The notes under the pieces are model-generated. The model did no database searches and was not told the origin of the DNA. It worked only from the letters and a program-made list of their open reading frames with translations. From Spirosoma arboris (lineage in GTDB: Bacteria > Bacteroidota > Bacteroidia > Cytophagales > Spirosomataceae): 64,000 bases of DNA. The position numbers were made by a program, and so were the translations under genes. Positions 24,628 through 35,000 of this stretch are shown in pieces (within the stretch, counting starts at the first letter, position 1; each line of letters begins with the position of its first letter). The stretch is from NCBI RefSeq assembly GCF_009754945.1, contig NZ_WPIN01000019.1, forward strand, positions 62,001 through 126,000, written 5' to 3'.

Positions 24628-25551
24628 CTATTGGTATTGTAAATAGGTCCGTTCCACCGTTCCATCATCGTATAAATCAATAAGGGCATAGCCGGCTTTC
24701 GTTTGCTGATAGGTATCGTTACGCCACCAGTCGCCACAAACAGCCCCATTACACAGGTACGTAACGCCGTTATAATCCACCCGGTCGAGCAGGTGCATGT
24801 GTCCACTCAGGGCGGTTTTTACGTTCGGGTATTGATAAAACAGCTTCAGTAATTCAGGCGTATTCGACAAAACCAAAGCCGCCGGAATAGTCCAGTTGCC
24901 ATCCTTGATATTATTGTCACTAAAGAAGCCGGTGGGGCTAAAAATCGGAATGTGCGACAGGACTAGAGTTGGCTTTTTCGTGCCCGTTTTAACCAGATCC
25001 TGTTTTAACCAATCTAATTGTTCAGCGTCAATATTGCCCGTATACCACTTTCCGTCTGGTTTGGGCTGCACGCTGTCGAGAATAATAAAATGCCAGCCAC
25101 TGCGGTCAAATGACCGATACCGATTGCCGATCTTCATTTGATCGATCGCCCATTTTTTGCCATAGCTGGGGTCTGTTTTCGCATTCTCGAAACCCCAGAT
25201 ATCATGATTACCAATGCAGTATTCGATAGGCAGCGAGTTGTTCGCTTTCACGACGGAGTTCCAGGCATCCCATTGTTTCTGCACATCCGAGCGATCCTTT
25301 GCCAGGGCATCCATGATCACATCGCCCCCGTGCAGGATAAATGATGGCTTATCGGCGTGGCTCTGTGCATGTTGAAAACACTTCGCAACAGATTCCATCG
25401 GCTTACTGTCTGGCGTAATATGCGTATCGCCGAGGTACGCAAAGCGAAGGCTACGCTTACGGGCCGTTGAGGATGGAATGTTCTGGCCGTCGACGGCAGG
25501 CACGAACGGCAGTAGCGCCGACGCTTTAAGAAGTGTTCTACGATTTATCAT
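24628..25551 (-). CDS. Tat-exported calcineurin-like metallophosphoesterase
   Basis: The protein has 307 residues from MINRRTLLKASALLPFVPAV at 25551, which carries a twin-arginine signal (NRRTLLK). All five metallophosphoesterase blocks are visible: LGDTHI, LHGGDVI, YCIGNHDIW, VLSHIPIF and LSGHMHLLD. It should hydrolyse phosphate mono- or diesters in the periplasm as a folded metalloenzyme. A GTG eight codons upstream is a poorer start. It sits between an alkaline-phosphatase-superfamily enzyme and the PhnZ-like protein, so it probably trims phosphate esters of the same substrate (inference). Confidence 0.9.
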   Translation of the reverse strand: MINRRTLLKASALLPFVPAVDGQNIPSSTARKRSLRFAYLGDTHITPDSKPMESVAKCFQHAQSHADKPSFILHGGDVIMDALAKDRSDVQKQWDAWNSVVKANNSLPIEYCIGNHDIWGFENAKTDPSYGKKWAIDQMKIGNRYRSFDRSGWHFIILDSVQPKPDGKWYTGNIDAEQLDWLKQDLVKTGTKKPTLVLSHIPIFSPTGFFSDNNIKDGNWTIPAALVLSNTPELLKLFYQYPNVKTALSGHMHLLDRVDYNGVTYLCNGAVCGDWWRNDTYQQTKAGYALIDLYDDGTVERTYLQYQ

Positions 25552-25582
25552 GACAGCTTGCTTCTGTTCTGACACAAACCAA

Positions 25583-26665
25583 TCACCGATTTGCGCCTAC
25601 TATTGTATCAATTGGTTTTCCTACTGGATGGTCAGCCTTAAAGTCAAAGCCCAGTAACTGAGCCAACGTAGCTGCTATCTGATTCTGAAAGAACACGGGG
25701 CCGTTTTTCTGCTCGCCAGTAGCGGAAATTCCAGTACCCATTGTTACCATCCATATCTGATACGAGTCGGCCGTTTTTGTGCCATGATCTTTCCAGCGGG
25801 CTTTTGGTGTATGGCCTCGGCCATGATCAGTCGTAACCAATATAGCTGTTTTTCCGGCATACTGTGGCATTTTCTGGATCATTTTCCACAAATCAGCCAG
25901 GTATCCGTCAATCGACTGAAGCATTCGGAGATGATCTAGATAACGTCCGGCATGGGCCAGATCATCGGTCTCGTCGAACGATAAAAAAAGCACCCGTGGC
26001 TGATTCTGTTTCATGTACTGCCGGGCACTAAAATACGTCAGAAAATCGGCTCGTACGCCATCGCCATTTTCTCGCGGATACAACGCCGTTATATCGCTCA
26101 GCAATGAATCGGTGGCCGTGCGTGGTTGGGTGGGTTCATTAGCCGAGCTGGCATAAATACCAGTTTTCTTCTCGTTGACAGCCGCTTCAATGACATCCCA
26201 GGACGAAAAAACGGACACTTTACCAGCAAAGCCAGGTTGCTTGTTCAGGAACTCCAGTACTGTTACGTTCGGGTTGTCAATTTTATCGTTCGACTTGATT
26301 CGGTCGTCGGCATACCCAGTCAGAATTTCGTTATAGCCCGGATAACTGAACCAGTGCGGATTCGAGACATTCACCCGGCTACCCAATTGTCGATTCCCGT
26401 AGAGTTGCCCCTGTTGGCCAATGGTATTCCAGATAAAGGGCGTAAGTCGTTTCCGGCGTTCGGTGGGGGTAGCGGCCCAGAACTGTTTATGGGCGCCAGC
26501 CGTATCGCGACTGAATACGGGATCAAAAAGCAAGGTAGAGTCGGCTCCATTAAAAATCTCCTGCCAGCGTACACCATCGAGGGTCACCAGAATCAGATTC
26601 TGCGCTGGTTGAGCCATCGCCGGGGAGCCTAGCAGAACACAAAAAAGTAGACGAATTAATCGCAT
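25583..26665 (-). CDS. Exported alkaline-phosphatase-superfamily phosphodiesterase or phosphonohydrolase
   Basis: The protein has 360 residues from MRLIRLLF at 26665, with a signal peptide ending SPAMA. The opening NLILVTLDGVRWQEIFNGAD gives the first metal-binding Asp. VLFLSFDETDDLAHAGRY and AILVTTDHGRGHTPK supply the remaining Asp/His ligands of the two-zinc centre of the superfamily, which includes nucleotide pyrophosphatases and phosphonoacetate hydrolase. The exact reaction cannot be read. It follows susD by 75 bases on the same strand and precedes the metallophosphoesterase. Confidence 0.85.
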   Translation of the reverse strand: MRLIRLLFCVLLGSPAMAQPAQNLILVTLDGVRWQEIFNGADSTLLFDPVFSRDTAGAHKQFWAATPTERRKRLTPFIWNTIGQQGQLYGNRQLGSRVNVSNPHWFSYPGYNEILTGYADDRIKSNDKIDNPNVTVLEFLNKQPGFAGKVSVFSSWDVIEAAVNEKKTGIYASSANEPTQPRTATDSLLSDITALYPRENGDGVRADFLTYFSARQYMKQNQPRVLFLSFDETDDLAHAGRYLDHLRMLQSIDGYLADLWKMIQKMPQYAGKTAILVTTDHGRGHTPKARWKDHGTKTADSYQIWMVTMGTGISATGEQKNGPVFFQNQIAATLAQLLGFDFKADHPVGKPIDTIVGANR

Positions 26666-26683
26666 GTCTAAAAGCTCGAAAAA

Positions 26684-26713
26684 GACCAATAAGATTTTAA
26701 AACCTTATTGGTC
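26684..26713. repeat. 10-bp inverted repeat after susD
   Basis: GACCAATAAG and CTTATTGGTC are perfect complements around a ten-base AT-rich loop, in the spacer between susD and the next phosphatase gene. No T-tract follows on the minus strand, so processing or partial attenuation is more likely than full termination. Confidence 0.55.
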
Positions 26714-26740
26714 CAAGTAATTATTGATAGGCCAGAGCAA

Positions 26741-28339
26741 TTATTTCAAAATCCACATAGCGGCATTGATGTCGTCAGTGCCACCAAACTGGCTTGTAAC
26801 AGCCGATGTATTGTTGGCGGTATTGTAAGATCGTTCTGTAGATGGATACTGCCACCGGAGCGGAATTCGGCTACTATTTGCCGTTCCTGGACCGACCAAA
26901 AACGTCGGAACGCCTGTTCGTCGTTGGTTGTAGAAGGCTTCCATACCCGAATTCTGTGCAAAAGCCAGGTATTTCTGTGTCTGAATCTGTGCCTGACCAG
27001 CCGCAGTATTGCCCGCATATTTTACAGTGGTCTGTGCATAATAGTCAGCGAAGCTCACATTCACGGTGTAGGTATTAAAGTTTTTGTAACCTCCGTCAGC
27101 TGAAAAATAAACCGTATTCGCCCCATCGGTCAGGCCATAAAAGCCCCACGATGCCTGAATCCCTTTTTGATAATACGTTTCGGCATTACCCGACGCCCAG
27201 CCCCGGTTAACTCCTTCGGCAATGTTGAACATCAGTTCGGGGTAACCGATAATGATATAGGGCTCGGCAGTGTAGGTGCTATAATAGCGCTTGCGGTTCT
27301 GGAACGAATAACCGCCAACGTTGGCTTTAGAGGCCATTATTTGTAAATCTTCGCCTGATGAAGCGCCTAAGAACGCGCTAAAATCCGTTGGCTTGGCACC
27401 AGCCGCTACTAATGAACCAGCAGGTTCGGCCACGACAAATGTCCGTGGATCTTTCAGGCTTGTCAACGTACCGAGGTAGGTAGCAGCCATATTTTCGCGA
27501 GTGGCGTTCTGCCCAAAATTGTCTGGACTACGGGTGTATTTGTTGTAGGTACTGTTATAGACATACTGCAAATTGTCCGCCATTCCGGTCAGGATCGGGT
27601 ACTTTGTCGGGTTATTCAGCACATCGGCAAAGCGGGCTTTTACGTTTAGGTCCGTATCGGCTTCCTGCTTACTCAAACTTACCAACACCCGCAGCTTGTA
27701 CGTATTCACCACTTTCTGCCACTGCGTCAGGCTGTTACCGAGGTAGAAATCGCCAGCCAGGTTATTATCGGCTTTAGCAATAAGCGTGGTCAAATCCGTA
27801 TTGGCGCCGTCGAGCCAGCTTAGTACCTGCACGTATACTTCTTTCTGTGTATTGTATTTTGGGGTAAGATTACCCGCAGCCTGAAGCGCATCAGTCATTG
27901 GAATATCACCGAGTCGTTTGGTCATATTCTCGAAAAAGTAAGCGCGAAAGAATTTACCAAGCGCAGAGTAAACGTTTATATCTGGCTGGCCCGCTTTTTT
28001 AGCTTCCGCTTCCATCTGCACAACATTTTTCAATGTCGTATAGTATAAGCTTGTCGATGTCCAGGCATAATCATTCGTTGCGTAGTAGTTGTAATTGGAG
28101 CAATAGAACTGATTCCAGCGTTGCTCTGGTCCCCAGGGGCTACCCGTTACCCCATTGTAGCCCGATGGATCATTGCTACCAGCGTACATATCGTTTTCAA
28201 TGCCCTGAATAATCAACGAGGCTGGCACACTCGTTGGTCGGTTGTTATCGGTCTCAAGCTGATCGAATGGCTTTTCGCAGGCACTCAGTGCCAGGCTCAA
28301 TGCGAAAATAGCAAGCAAACTTTTTTTATAGCGTTTCAT
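26741..28339 (-). CDS. SusD/RagB-family outer-membrane lipoprotein
   Basis: A 532-residue lipoprotein. The signal peptide ends in the lipobox LSAC with Cys21 as lipidation site. It has the helical SusD-like body of the RagB/SusD-2 type, including TSLYYTTLKNVVQMEAEAKK early and a C-terminus with MEAFYNQRRTGVPTF and the closing DDINAAMWI. It should cap the SusC channel at the cell surface and bind the substrate. It is the second gene of the susCD unit, separated from susC by a 17-bp perfect hairpin. The flanking phosphoesterase genes suggest a phosphorylated or phosphonylated ligand rather than a plain glycan (inference). Confidence 0.92.
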   Translation of the reverse strand: MKRYKKSLLAIFALSLALSACEKPFDQLETDNNRPTSVPASLIIQGIENDMYAGSNDPSGYNGVTGSPWGPEQRWNQFYCSNYNYYATNDYAWTSTSLYYTTLKNVVQMEAEAKKAGQPDINVYSALGKFFRAYFFENMTKRLGDIPMTDALQAAGNLTPKYNTQKEVYVQVLSWLDGANTDLTTLIAKADNNLAGDFYLGNSLTQWQKVVNTYKLRVLVSLSKQEADTDLNVKARFADVLNNPTKYPILTGMADNLQYVYNSTYNKYTRSPDNFGQNATRENMAATYLGTLTSLKDPRTFVVAEPAGSLVAAGAKPTDFSAFLGASSGEDLQIMASKANVGGYSFQNRKRYYSTYTAEPYIIIGYPELMFNIAEGVNRGWASGNAETYYQKGIQASWGFYGLTDGANTVYFSADGGYKNFNTYTVNVSFADYYAQTTVKYAGNTAAGQAQIQTQKYLAFAQNSGMEAFYNQRRTGVPTFLVGPGTANSSRIPLRWQYPSTERSYNTANNTSAVTSQFGGTDDINAAMWILK

Positions 28340-28357
28340 GAGTTTGTTAGCAGTTAG

Positions 28358-28393
28358 CTTCTGCCTTCGCTTTGCACAAAGCGAAGGCAGAAG
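28358..28393. repeat. 17-bp perfect hairpin between susC and susD
   Basis: CTTCTGCCTTCGCTTTG at 28358-28374 is exactly complementary to 28377-28393 with a two-base gap. It sits in the susC-susD spacer. Such hairpins can lower susD relative to susC or protect the 3' end of a processed susC message (inference). Confidence 0.85.
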
Positions 28394-28411
28394 AGAGTAG
28401 AGGTGGTGAGT

Positions 28412-31400
28412 TTAGAATGTCAGATTCAGGTTAACCCCATACCGTCGGGTCGTGGGTGTTTGCAGACCTGATGTAGCACCGGTAATGAATTGATCGAGGT
28501 CGATATCGTTCCGGGCAGCAAAATACAGCAGGTTCCGACCGACAAATGATACGGACGCAGCCCGTAAACCCAGTTTACTGATGAGTGGCTGGGGAAACGA
28601 GTAGCCGATGATCACTTCGCGCAGTTTGGCAAACGACCGGCTAATCAGGTAAGATTCGGTCTGGCCGTACTGACGGGCTATGTAATCCTGAACGAATGTT
28701 TTAGCTGTGTTCGGGGCATAGGTCAGCTCACCATAGTTTGTGATGGCTCCGGTCGCAGCATCGTATTTAATCGGTGTACTGCCTGAAATAACCACGCCAC
28801 TGCCAACGTAAGACTGAACGCCCTGTACATCATTCAGACGGGCAACGCCAATTTCTCCTTCAGCGGTTTCGAGGTTACGACCGCCCTGGTAGGTTTTCTG
28901 CTTGATATAGTCACCGATCACACCCCCAACGCGCCCATCGAACTGAAAGCTGAAGTTGAAGTTTTTATAGGAAAAACGGTTGTTAATTCCCCATACAAAC
29001 TTCGGGTTCACATACCCCAGAAACTGCGAGACCGGGTTAGCAATAGGTCGTCCACCAGCATCATTAATTAATTGACCATCTGGGGTTTTATAAAAGGCAC
29101 CACCATAAAGTGCATCGACCCGGTCGCCGATATTAATGTAGCGGCTTCCGCTGCTTCCGTTCACGAAATAGCTGGACGCTACCGTGTTGATACCACCTTC
29201 TGGATATACCTCTTTCAACCGTTGCACGTAGGTCGAATAGTTGGCGACGACATCCCAGTTCAGGCCACCAGACGAACGAATAGCTTTTGTCGTTACCGAT
29301 AATTCAACGCCTTTCTTCTGAGTTTTAATACCATTTACCAACCTCCCTGTGTAGCCGGTTCCTTCTGACTGGTTCAGGGTGAAAATTGCCGGACCTTCGT
29401 TACTGATATAATACACGGCATCTAAGGCAACCCGGTTATTCAGGAAACGAGCATCCAGACCAAACTCCGTTTGTGAAGTGGAGCTAGGTTTCAAATTTGG
29501 GTTGTTCAGCGTATTGGTATAAAAACCAGCCGGCTTATTGTTGTAAATCAGCGGGGTTGAATAAACAGCTGCGTTCTGGTAGCTGGGACCGCCGTATGCA
29601 GAGAAATACTGTGCTCCATAGCCTAGCGGATTGGCATCACCCTGGGTCGGCGTTGCCCCAATGGTACTACGCGTCAGGCCGTCTTTCACGTTGGCATAGG
29701 AAGCCCGTAGTTTCAGAAAAGATAAAAACGGTACTGCCTGGGCAATAGGTAGGTAATCCGATAATACAGTGCTCAGCGCCACCGAAGGATAGAAATAGGT
29801 ATTGTTCGATTTAGGCAGCGTTGAGAGTTTATCCATACGGCCCGTGGTCGACAGCGTTGCATAATCGCGGAACGTAAAGTCAGCAGAATAATAGGCTGAT
29901 AGCACCCGCATATCCGACGCAAAACTCGATGCCTGTACAGGATTCGACGAGTTCGAGAGCGAATAAACACCCGGTACAATCAGGTAGTTTGTGCTGGCGT
30001 AGTTCGAGTTGTAGTTAAACACCCGCATTTCAGCACCCGCCAATGCATTAATGGTCAGATCTTTCGTGACAGGCTTGTTGTATTGCAGCAACAGCTGGTT
30101 AATGTTGTCGGTCAGATTCCGACGATCTTCCCGGTAATCGCCCCGTGCTTCTTCGCGGCCATAGGTTGTAGCAGAGTACGGAAATTTCTCGTTGCGCAGC
30201 AGGTCCCAGGTTGTCAGTTGCACTTTACCGGTCAGATCCAGACCATCGGCGAGATTGTATTTCAGGGACGTATAGCCGTACAAGTTGTTCATATAGTGAC
30301 CACGTGTCCAATATTTAGCCTGAAACCAGGGGTTATTGTAGCGCTGGTGTTCTTCATAAATCTGCTGAACTCCTTCTTTACCTGGCTCCCAGATCTGCTT
30401 CATGTCGTCGATATTCCAGTCGGCACCACCCCAGATATTAACGTTGTAAATCAGTGAGTTTGGACCGTAGTTCACATCCGGGATATTGGGCGTGTACTGC
30501 TTGTTGAAGTTGATGCTCGACTCAAACCGGAGCCGGTTTGAAAAATTGTAGCCCAGCGTTGTATTGAAGTTGGTGATATTCAACCGGGTAGTGGGCACCA
30601 GTCCACGCTGGTAGTTCTGCGAAACTGAGAAACGAAGGTCATATTTCTCACCCGACGACGACACGGCGATGTTGTTCGAACTTAAAATCCCAGTCTGTAA
30701 AAAACGCTTAAGGTTATCTTTACCACGCGGTAAAAATGGCGTCGGCTGACGATTGCTTGTAAAGGAGCCCGCCCAGAATTTGGTAGTGTAGGTTTGGCCG
30801 GGCGTCACTGGACTATCATACTGAGGAATCAGCTGGCCATTCAGTGCTGGCCCCCAGATGTCATAATCACCATCGTTGATACCGCCCCCTTTTCCATCGC
30901 CATACGCATACACGCCATATTCGCCAGGACCGTACTGATCCTGTACTTTCGGAATAGCCAGGAATCCCTGATCGGCCATCTGACTGGTGTTGACTTCTAC
31001 CGAGAAACCCCGCTTGTCTTTCGAACCCCGCTTGGTTGTAATCAGAATGGCACCGTTTTTACCCCGGAAACCATAGAGAGCAGAAGCAGACGCTCCTTTT
31101 AATACCGTATAGGTTTCAATATCATCCGAACTGACGTTCCAGGTATCGGAATTGATTGGAATACCATCGACAACAAACAACACATCGGTATTGCCCCGAA
31201 GCGCGATGGAAGGTGCTCCCAGGAGTTCGGAACTGGCCCCAATCGTTAACCCTGCCACTTTACCCGTCAGGGAGTTGATTGGGTTTGGTTCACGGGCCTT
31301 GGTGAGCAGCGCACCATCTACCGTCTGAAGCGCCACACCCGTATTCCGAATATCTTTCTTGATACCAAGCGCCGTTACCACCACTTCGCTGAGTGTCGAT

Positions 31401-31747
31401 GTACCTGCTCTCAGCGAGACATCGAGCGTTGTTCGATTGCCAACAGCGATATTCTGCGTTTCGTAACCGATAAATGAGAACGTCAGCGACGAATTAGGAT
31501 TGACACTATTGAGTGTATACGACCCATCAGCTCGGGTTGTCGTACCCGTCGTGGTACCTTTCACCACCACCGATACACCCGGTAATGGCTGGTTATCATC
31601 AGCGGCCACAACACGGCCGGTTATCGTTTGCGCCATAGCCGAAAATCCCGATAGTGTACACAGGGAAAATACGATGGCAAAGGTTGCCCACACGGATCTA
31701 CATAAAGCACAAATCGACGGTGGTAAAGAGAGTAAACTAGATTTCAT
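28412..31747 (-). CDS. SusC/RagA-family TonB-linked outer-membrane transporter
   Basis: A 1111-residue protein. The signal peptide ends near FSAMAQ. A carboxypeptidase-regulatory-like domain (TITGRVVAADDNQPLPGVSV) spans about 40-125, followed by a TonB-box-like EVVVTALG, then the plug (NPINSLTGKVAGLTIG, then RGNTDVLFVVDGIPI) and the 22-strand barrel to the end (TRRYGVNLNLTF). It imports large substrates through the outer membrane with energy from TonB-ExbBD. It heads the phosphonate/phosphoester locus and has a strong promoter at 31784-31811. No anti-sigma or hybrid two-component regulator is adjacent. Confidence 0.95.
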   Translation of the reverse strand: MKSSLLSLPPSICALCRSVWATFAIVFSLCTLSGFSAMAQTITGRVVAADDNQPLPGVSVVVKGTTTGTTTRADGSYTLNSVNPNSSLTFSFIGYETQNIAVGNRTTLDVSLRAGTSTLSEVVVTALGIKKDIRNTGVALQTVDGALLTKAREPNPINSLTGKVAGLTIGASSELLGAPSIALRGNTDVLFVVDGIPINSDTWNVSSDDIETYTVLKGASASALYGFRGKNGAILITTKRGSKDKRGFSVEVNTSQMADQGFLAIPKVQDQYGPGEYGVYAYGDGKGGGINDGDYDIWGPALNGQLIPQYDSPVTPGQTYTTKFWAGSFTSNRQPTPFLPRGKDNLKRFLQTGILSSNNIAVSSSGEKYDLRFSVSQNYQRGLVPTTRLNITNFNTTLGYNFSNRLRFESSINFNKQYTPNIPDVNYGPNSLIYNVNIWGGADWNIDDMKQIWEPGKEGVQQIYEEHQRYNNPWFQAKYWTRGHYMNNLYGYTSLKYNLADGLDLTGKVQLTTWDLLRNEKFPYSATTYGREEARGDYREDRRNLTDNINQLLLQYNKPVTKDLTINALAGAEMRVFNYNSNYASTNYLIVPGVYSLSNSSNPVQASSFASDMRVLSAYYSADFTFRDYATLSTTGRMDKLSTLPKSNNTYFYPSVALSTVLSDYLPIAQAVPFLSFLKLRASYANVKDGLTRSTIGATPTQGDANPLGYGAQYFSAYGGPSYQNAAVYSTPLIYNNKPAGFYTNTLNNPNLKPSSTSQTEFGLDARFLNNRVALDAVYYISNEGPAIFTLNQSEGTGYTGRLVNGIKTQKKGVELSVTTKAIRSSGGLNWDVVANYSTYVQRLKEVYPEGGINTVASSYFVNGSSGSRYINIGDRVDALYGGAFYKTPDGQLINDAGGRPIANPVSQFLGYVNPKFVWGINNRFSYKNFNFSFQFDGRVGGVIGDYIKQKTYQGGRNLETAEGEIGVARLNDVQGVQSYVGSGVVISGSTPIKYDAATGAITNYGELTYAPNTAKTFVQDYIARQYGQTESYLISRSFAKLREVIIGYSFPQPLISKLGLRAASVSFVGRNLLYFAARNDIDLDQFITGATSGLQTPTTRRYGVNLNLTF

Positions 31748-31783
31748 ACGTTAACAGGTTAGTATTACTTAGGTAATTACCTG

Positions 31784-31811
31784 CAAAAGTAAACGCCTGC
31801 TATTACGCCAA
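31784..31811 (-). promoter_or_regulatory. Promoter of susC (TTG-N17-TACTTTTG)
   Basis: On the minus strand TTG (31809-31811) is followed after 17 bases by TACTTTTG (31784-31791), both full consensus elements of the Bacteroidota housekeeping promoter. The start codon lies 36 bases downstream. The rest of the 31748-32093 region is AT-rich and I see no gene in it. Confidence 0.75.
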
Positions 31812-32093
31812 TATGTAATGACTATCAACGGTTTGTAAATAGAATTCAAATAATTTCACATCAATTTAACAGACACTATACTGTCAGTTTATCAAATTCT
31901 ATTTATGAGTATATTAGCTTAGTAATTGTACAAATTCAATACTTATTATTTACTTTTTCAGATATTTACAACTCCAGAACGCAAAACTCTTCCCGCTGAC
32001 CATGTTTACGGCATGAATATATGGCCTACTTTTTGAGGCAATTTCATGAATTATGATCCACTTTTAGTAACCACCGAGTCTACTATTCATCCC

Positions 32094-35000
32094 ATGCAAA
32101 AACGTATACGTTTCGCACTGCGTTGCTTATTTTTTTTGGCATTCCTCTGCCCAGTCGTGCAAGCTCAGATAACCACTCAACCAGTTGTCCCTTTTTGTGG
32201 CACAGAAGACCTTACACTGGAGCAGGCTCAGTCTTTAGTAAAGCAGGCGGAAATAGCTCGCCAGAAAAAATTAGCTTCGGGTGCTGCTTTTCAGTCAATT
32301 ACCTATGTACCCATTCGCCCACACATTATGCGGCAAAGCAATGGCACTGGTGGTTTTAGTATAGCCAGTCTGAACCAGGTGATAGCCATGACCAATAGTT
32401 ACTACCTGTTGAATGGGCTAGGCATCCAATTTTATTTTGCCGGTTCATCGCCCGATTACATCGACAACGACAATATGTATACTGCCTATAACGGTCAATC
32501 GGTGGACGCCAATGACGCCCATAATGCCCTCAATCAGTATTATGTCAATCAGTTCTCAACGTCGGGACTGGGTGGGTATGCCTATTACCCAAATAATGAT
32601 ATTATTTCGACTCGCTCGTTTATTTTGACGGGTTCGGGTGAATACGAAGACGATTTAGGAAATCGATTGATTCCGCATGAGTTAGGCCATAACTTTAACC
32701 TGATCCATACGTTTGGCCAGAATGCCGGGAATGGGTCCCTCGGCTCCGGCATAACCACCGAATTAGTCACTCGCGGAGTCGGTGCCAACTGCGCTACGGA
32801 TGGCGATCTGATTTGTGATACACCCGCCGACCCTTACAATATGGCGGGAGCTTACTTTACTTATCCCAACGGCTGTCCACAGTATGACCCTAACAGCACT
32901 GCCCGCGATGCCAATGGGATGCCCTTTGCCCCGTCAATTACGAACATCATGTCGTACTATTTTCCCTGTACGCACGACTTTACGCCTGGGCAGTACGACC
33001 GGATGCAGGCCGGACTAGCCCTTCGGCAAAGCCACACAGCCTATACGCTCGATGCTCCGCCGACCAACGTACCCGCTCCCAGTAACCTGGCTGCCAACCT
33101 AAGCGGAACGTCTGTTGTGTTAACCTGGCAGGACAATGCCAGCAACGAAATGGGGTATTTCATCGAGCGTTCTACCTCGCCCAGTGAGGGGTTTGTAGCC
33201 GTTGGTGGTGTGGCTCCCGACATCACTACCTTTACCGATAGTAAAGCCGTTCTTTATACGCAGTACTACTACCGCATTCGCCCATCTAACACCACAACTG
33301 GCAGCCTTAGTCCAAACGCGGCTATCCGGATTTCACCAGTCGTTACGGGGCTGAACACCACGAATATCAGCGGGTCCAATGCTCAGTTAAATTGGAACAG
33401 CCTGGGAACTGGCATTACTTATACGGTACAATATCGGGCTGTTGGCAGTAGCAACTGGAGTACGATTTCGAATGTGCCGGATAACTATACTATCTTATAC
33501 AGCTTACCCGTGAATACCACCTATGAATGGCAGGTTAAAGCAACCAATGGTGATACGTACAGCGGTCCGGTGAATTTTACTACCCCTTGCCCCACTCCAT
33601 CCCTCTACACAGCGTACCCTAGCCGCGTCTCAGCTTCACTTAGCTGGACATACGGTTACCTCGAAACATACACCTTACAATGGCGCGTTCAGAACACCCC
33701 GACCTGGAATAGTATCAGTGCCATTACCAGCACCTATTATTCATTAACAGGTCTGACGGCTTCTACGCCCTATGAGTGGCGGGTACAGGGTACCTGTCCT
33801 GGTTCAACCACCATTGTCACTGACTATAGCAGCCCAAAATCATTTACAACGATAGCCTGTCCAATACCAACATTATGGCTAAACAATACAACTAATTCAT
33901 CCTCAGCTTCGGTCTTCTGGAGCACCGACTTTTCCGAAACGGGTCGTACTTTTTCGCTCCGTTACCGAGCAGTAGGCGCACCTGACTGGATAGTTATCAG
34001 CGACCCAACTATGCGTGAGTACACACCGTATTCGCTCACCGGCCTGACGCCTAATACGACTTATGAAGCGCAGGTAGAAAGTATTTGCTCCCCCACTGAG
34101 CATTCGGGCTTTTCAGCTTCTCTCAACTTTACACCGACTTGTCAACCAATCACGTATGTATATAGCTCGGCCAAAAATTCAACGGCTAGTTTGATATGGA
34201 ATACGAATTACCCAGCCGAACCCGGCACAACCTTCGAACTGCAATATCGTCTGTTGGGCAGTACTGATTGGACTACTGTAAGCAATATCACACCTGCACA
34301 GAACGGCTCCAATACAGTGTATTCACTTACTGGTTTACCCAACAATACGACTTATGAGTGGCGTGTCAGGGCTTTTTGTCCAGGTAATATTCAATCTACG
34401 TATAAGTCAGGCCCTAACTTTACAACCGGCTGTTTCGCACCGATATCTCCTTATTGGGGTTTCCTATCAACTACATCGGTGATCCTTCTCTGGAACGCTT
34501 TCGTTGAACCGAATACGCATTTCGATATACAATACCGAATAGTGGGGGCAGCAGACTGGATAACCCTCAGCAATCTGTCCTTACAGGATGTAAGTACTAG
34601 TTTCTCCTATAGCCTAACGGGGTTAACTAATAATACTACCTATGAGTGGCAGGTTAGAACAGTGTGTTCGGCTACTGACAATTCATACTTTGTAACTGGC
34701 CAGAGTTTTACAACTTCCTGCCGAATCCCAGACGGACTAGGTTCCAATCCGAAAGCGACCACGGCCTACCTGAACTGGACGCAGGTGAGTAACGATGTCC
34801 ATTACGATCTACGCTATCGACGGATTGGGACAACCGATTGGATAACAATTGATAATCTGACCACCTCCAACGTTACGATAACAGGCTTACTAACAAATGC
34901 GGGCTATGAATGGCAAGTCAGAAGCCGGTGTACCGATGGCATTTTTTCTGACTTCTCTGGTTTACGTTCATTTGGTACCTATCCGTGCTATGCGCCCGGT

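Noticed and set aside
26126..26632. 168-residue plus-strand frame
   Set aside because: Entirely antisense to the alkaline-phosphatase-superfamily gene, which has intact motifs; no domain is seen in the antisense product.
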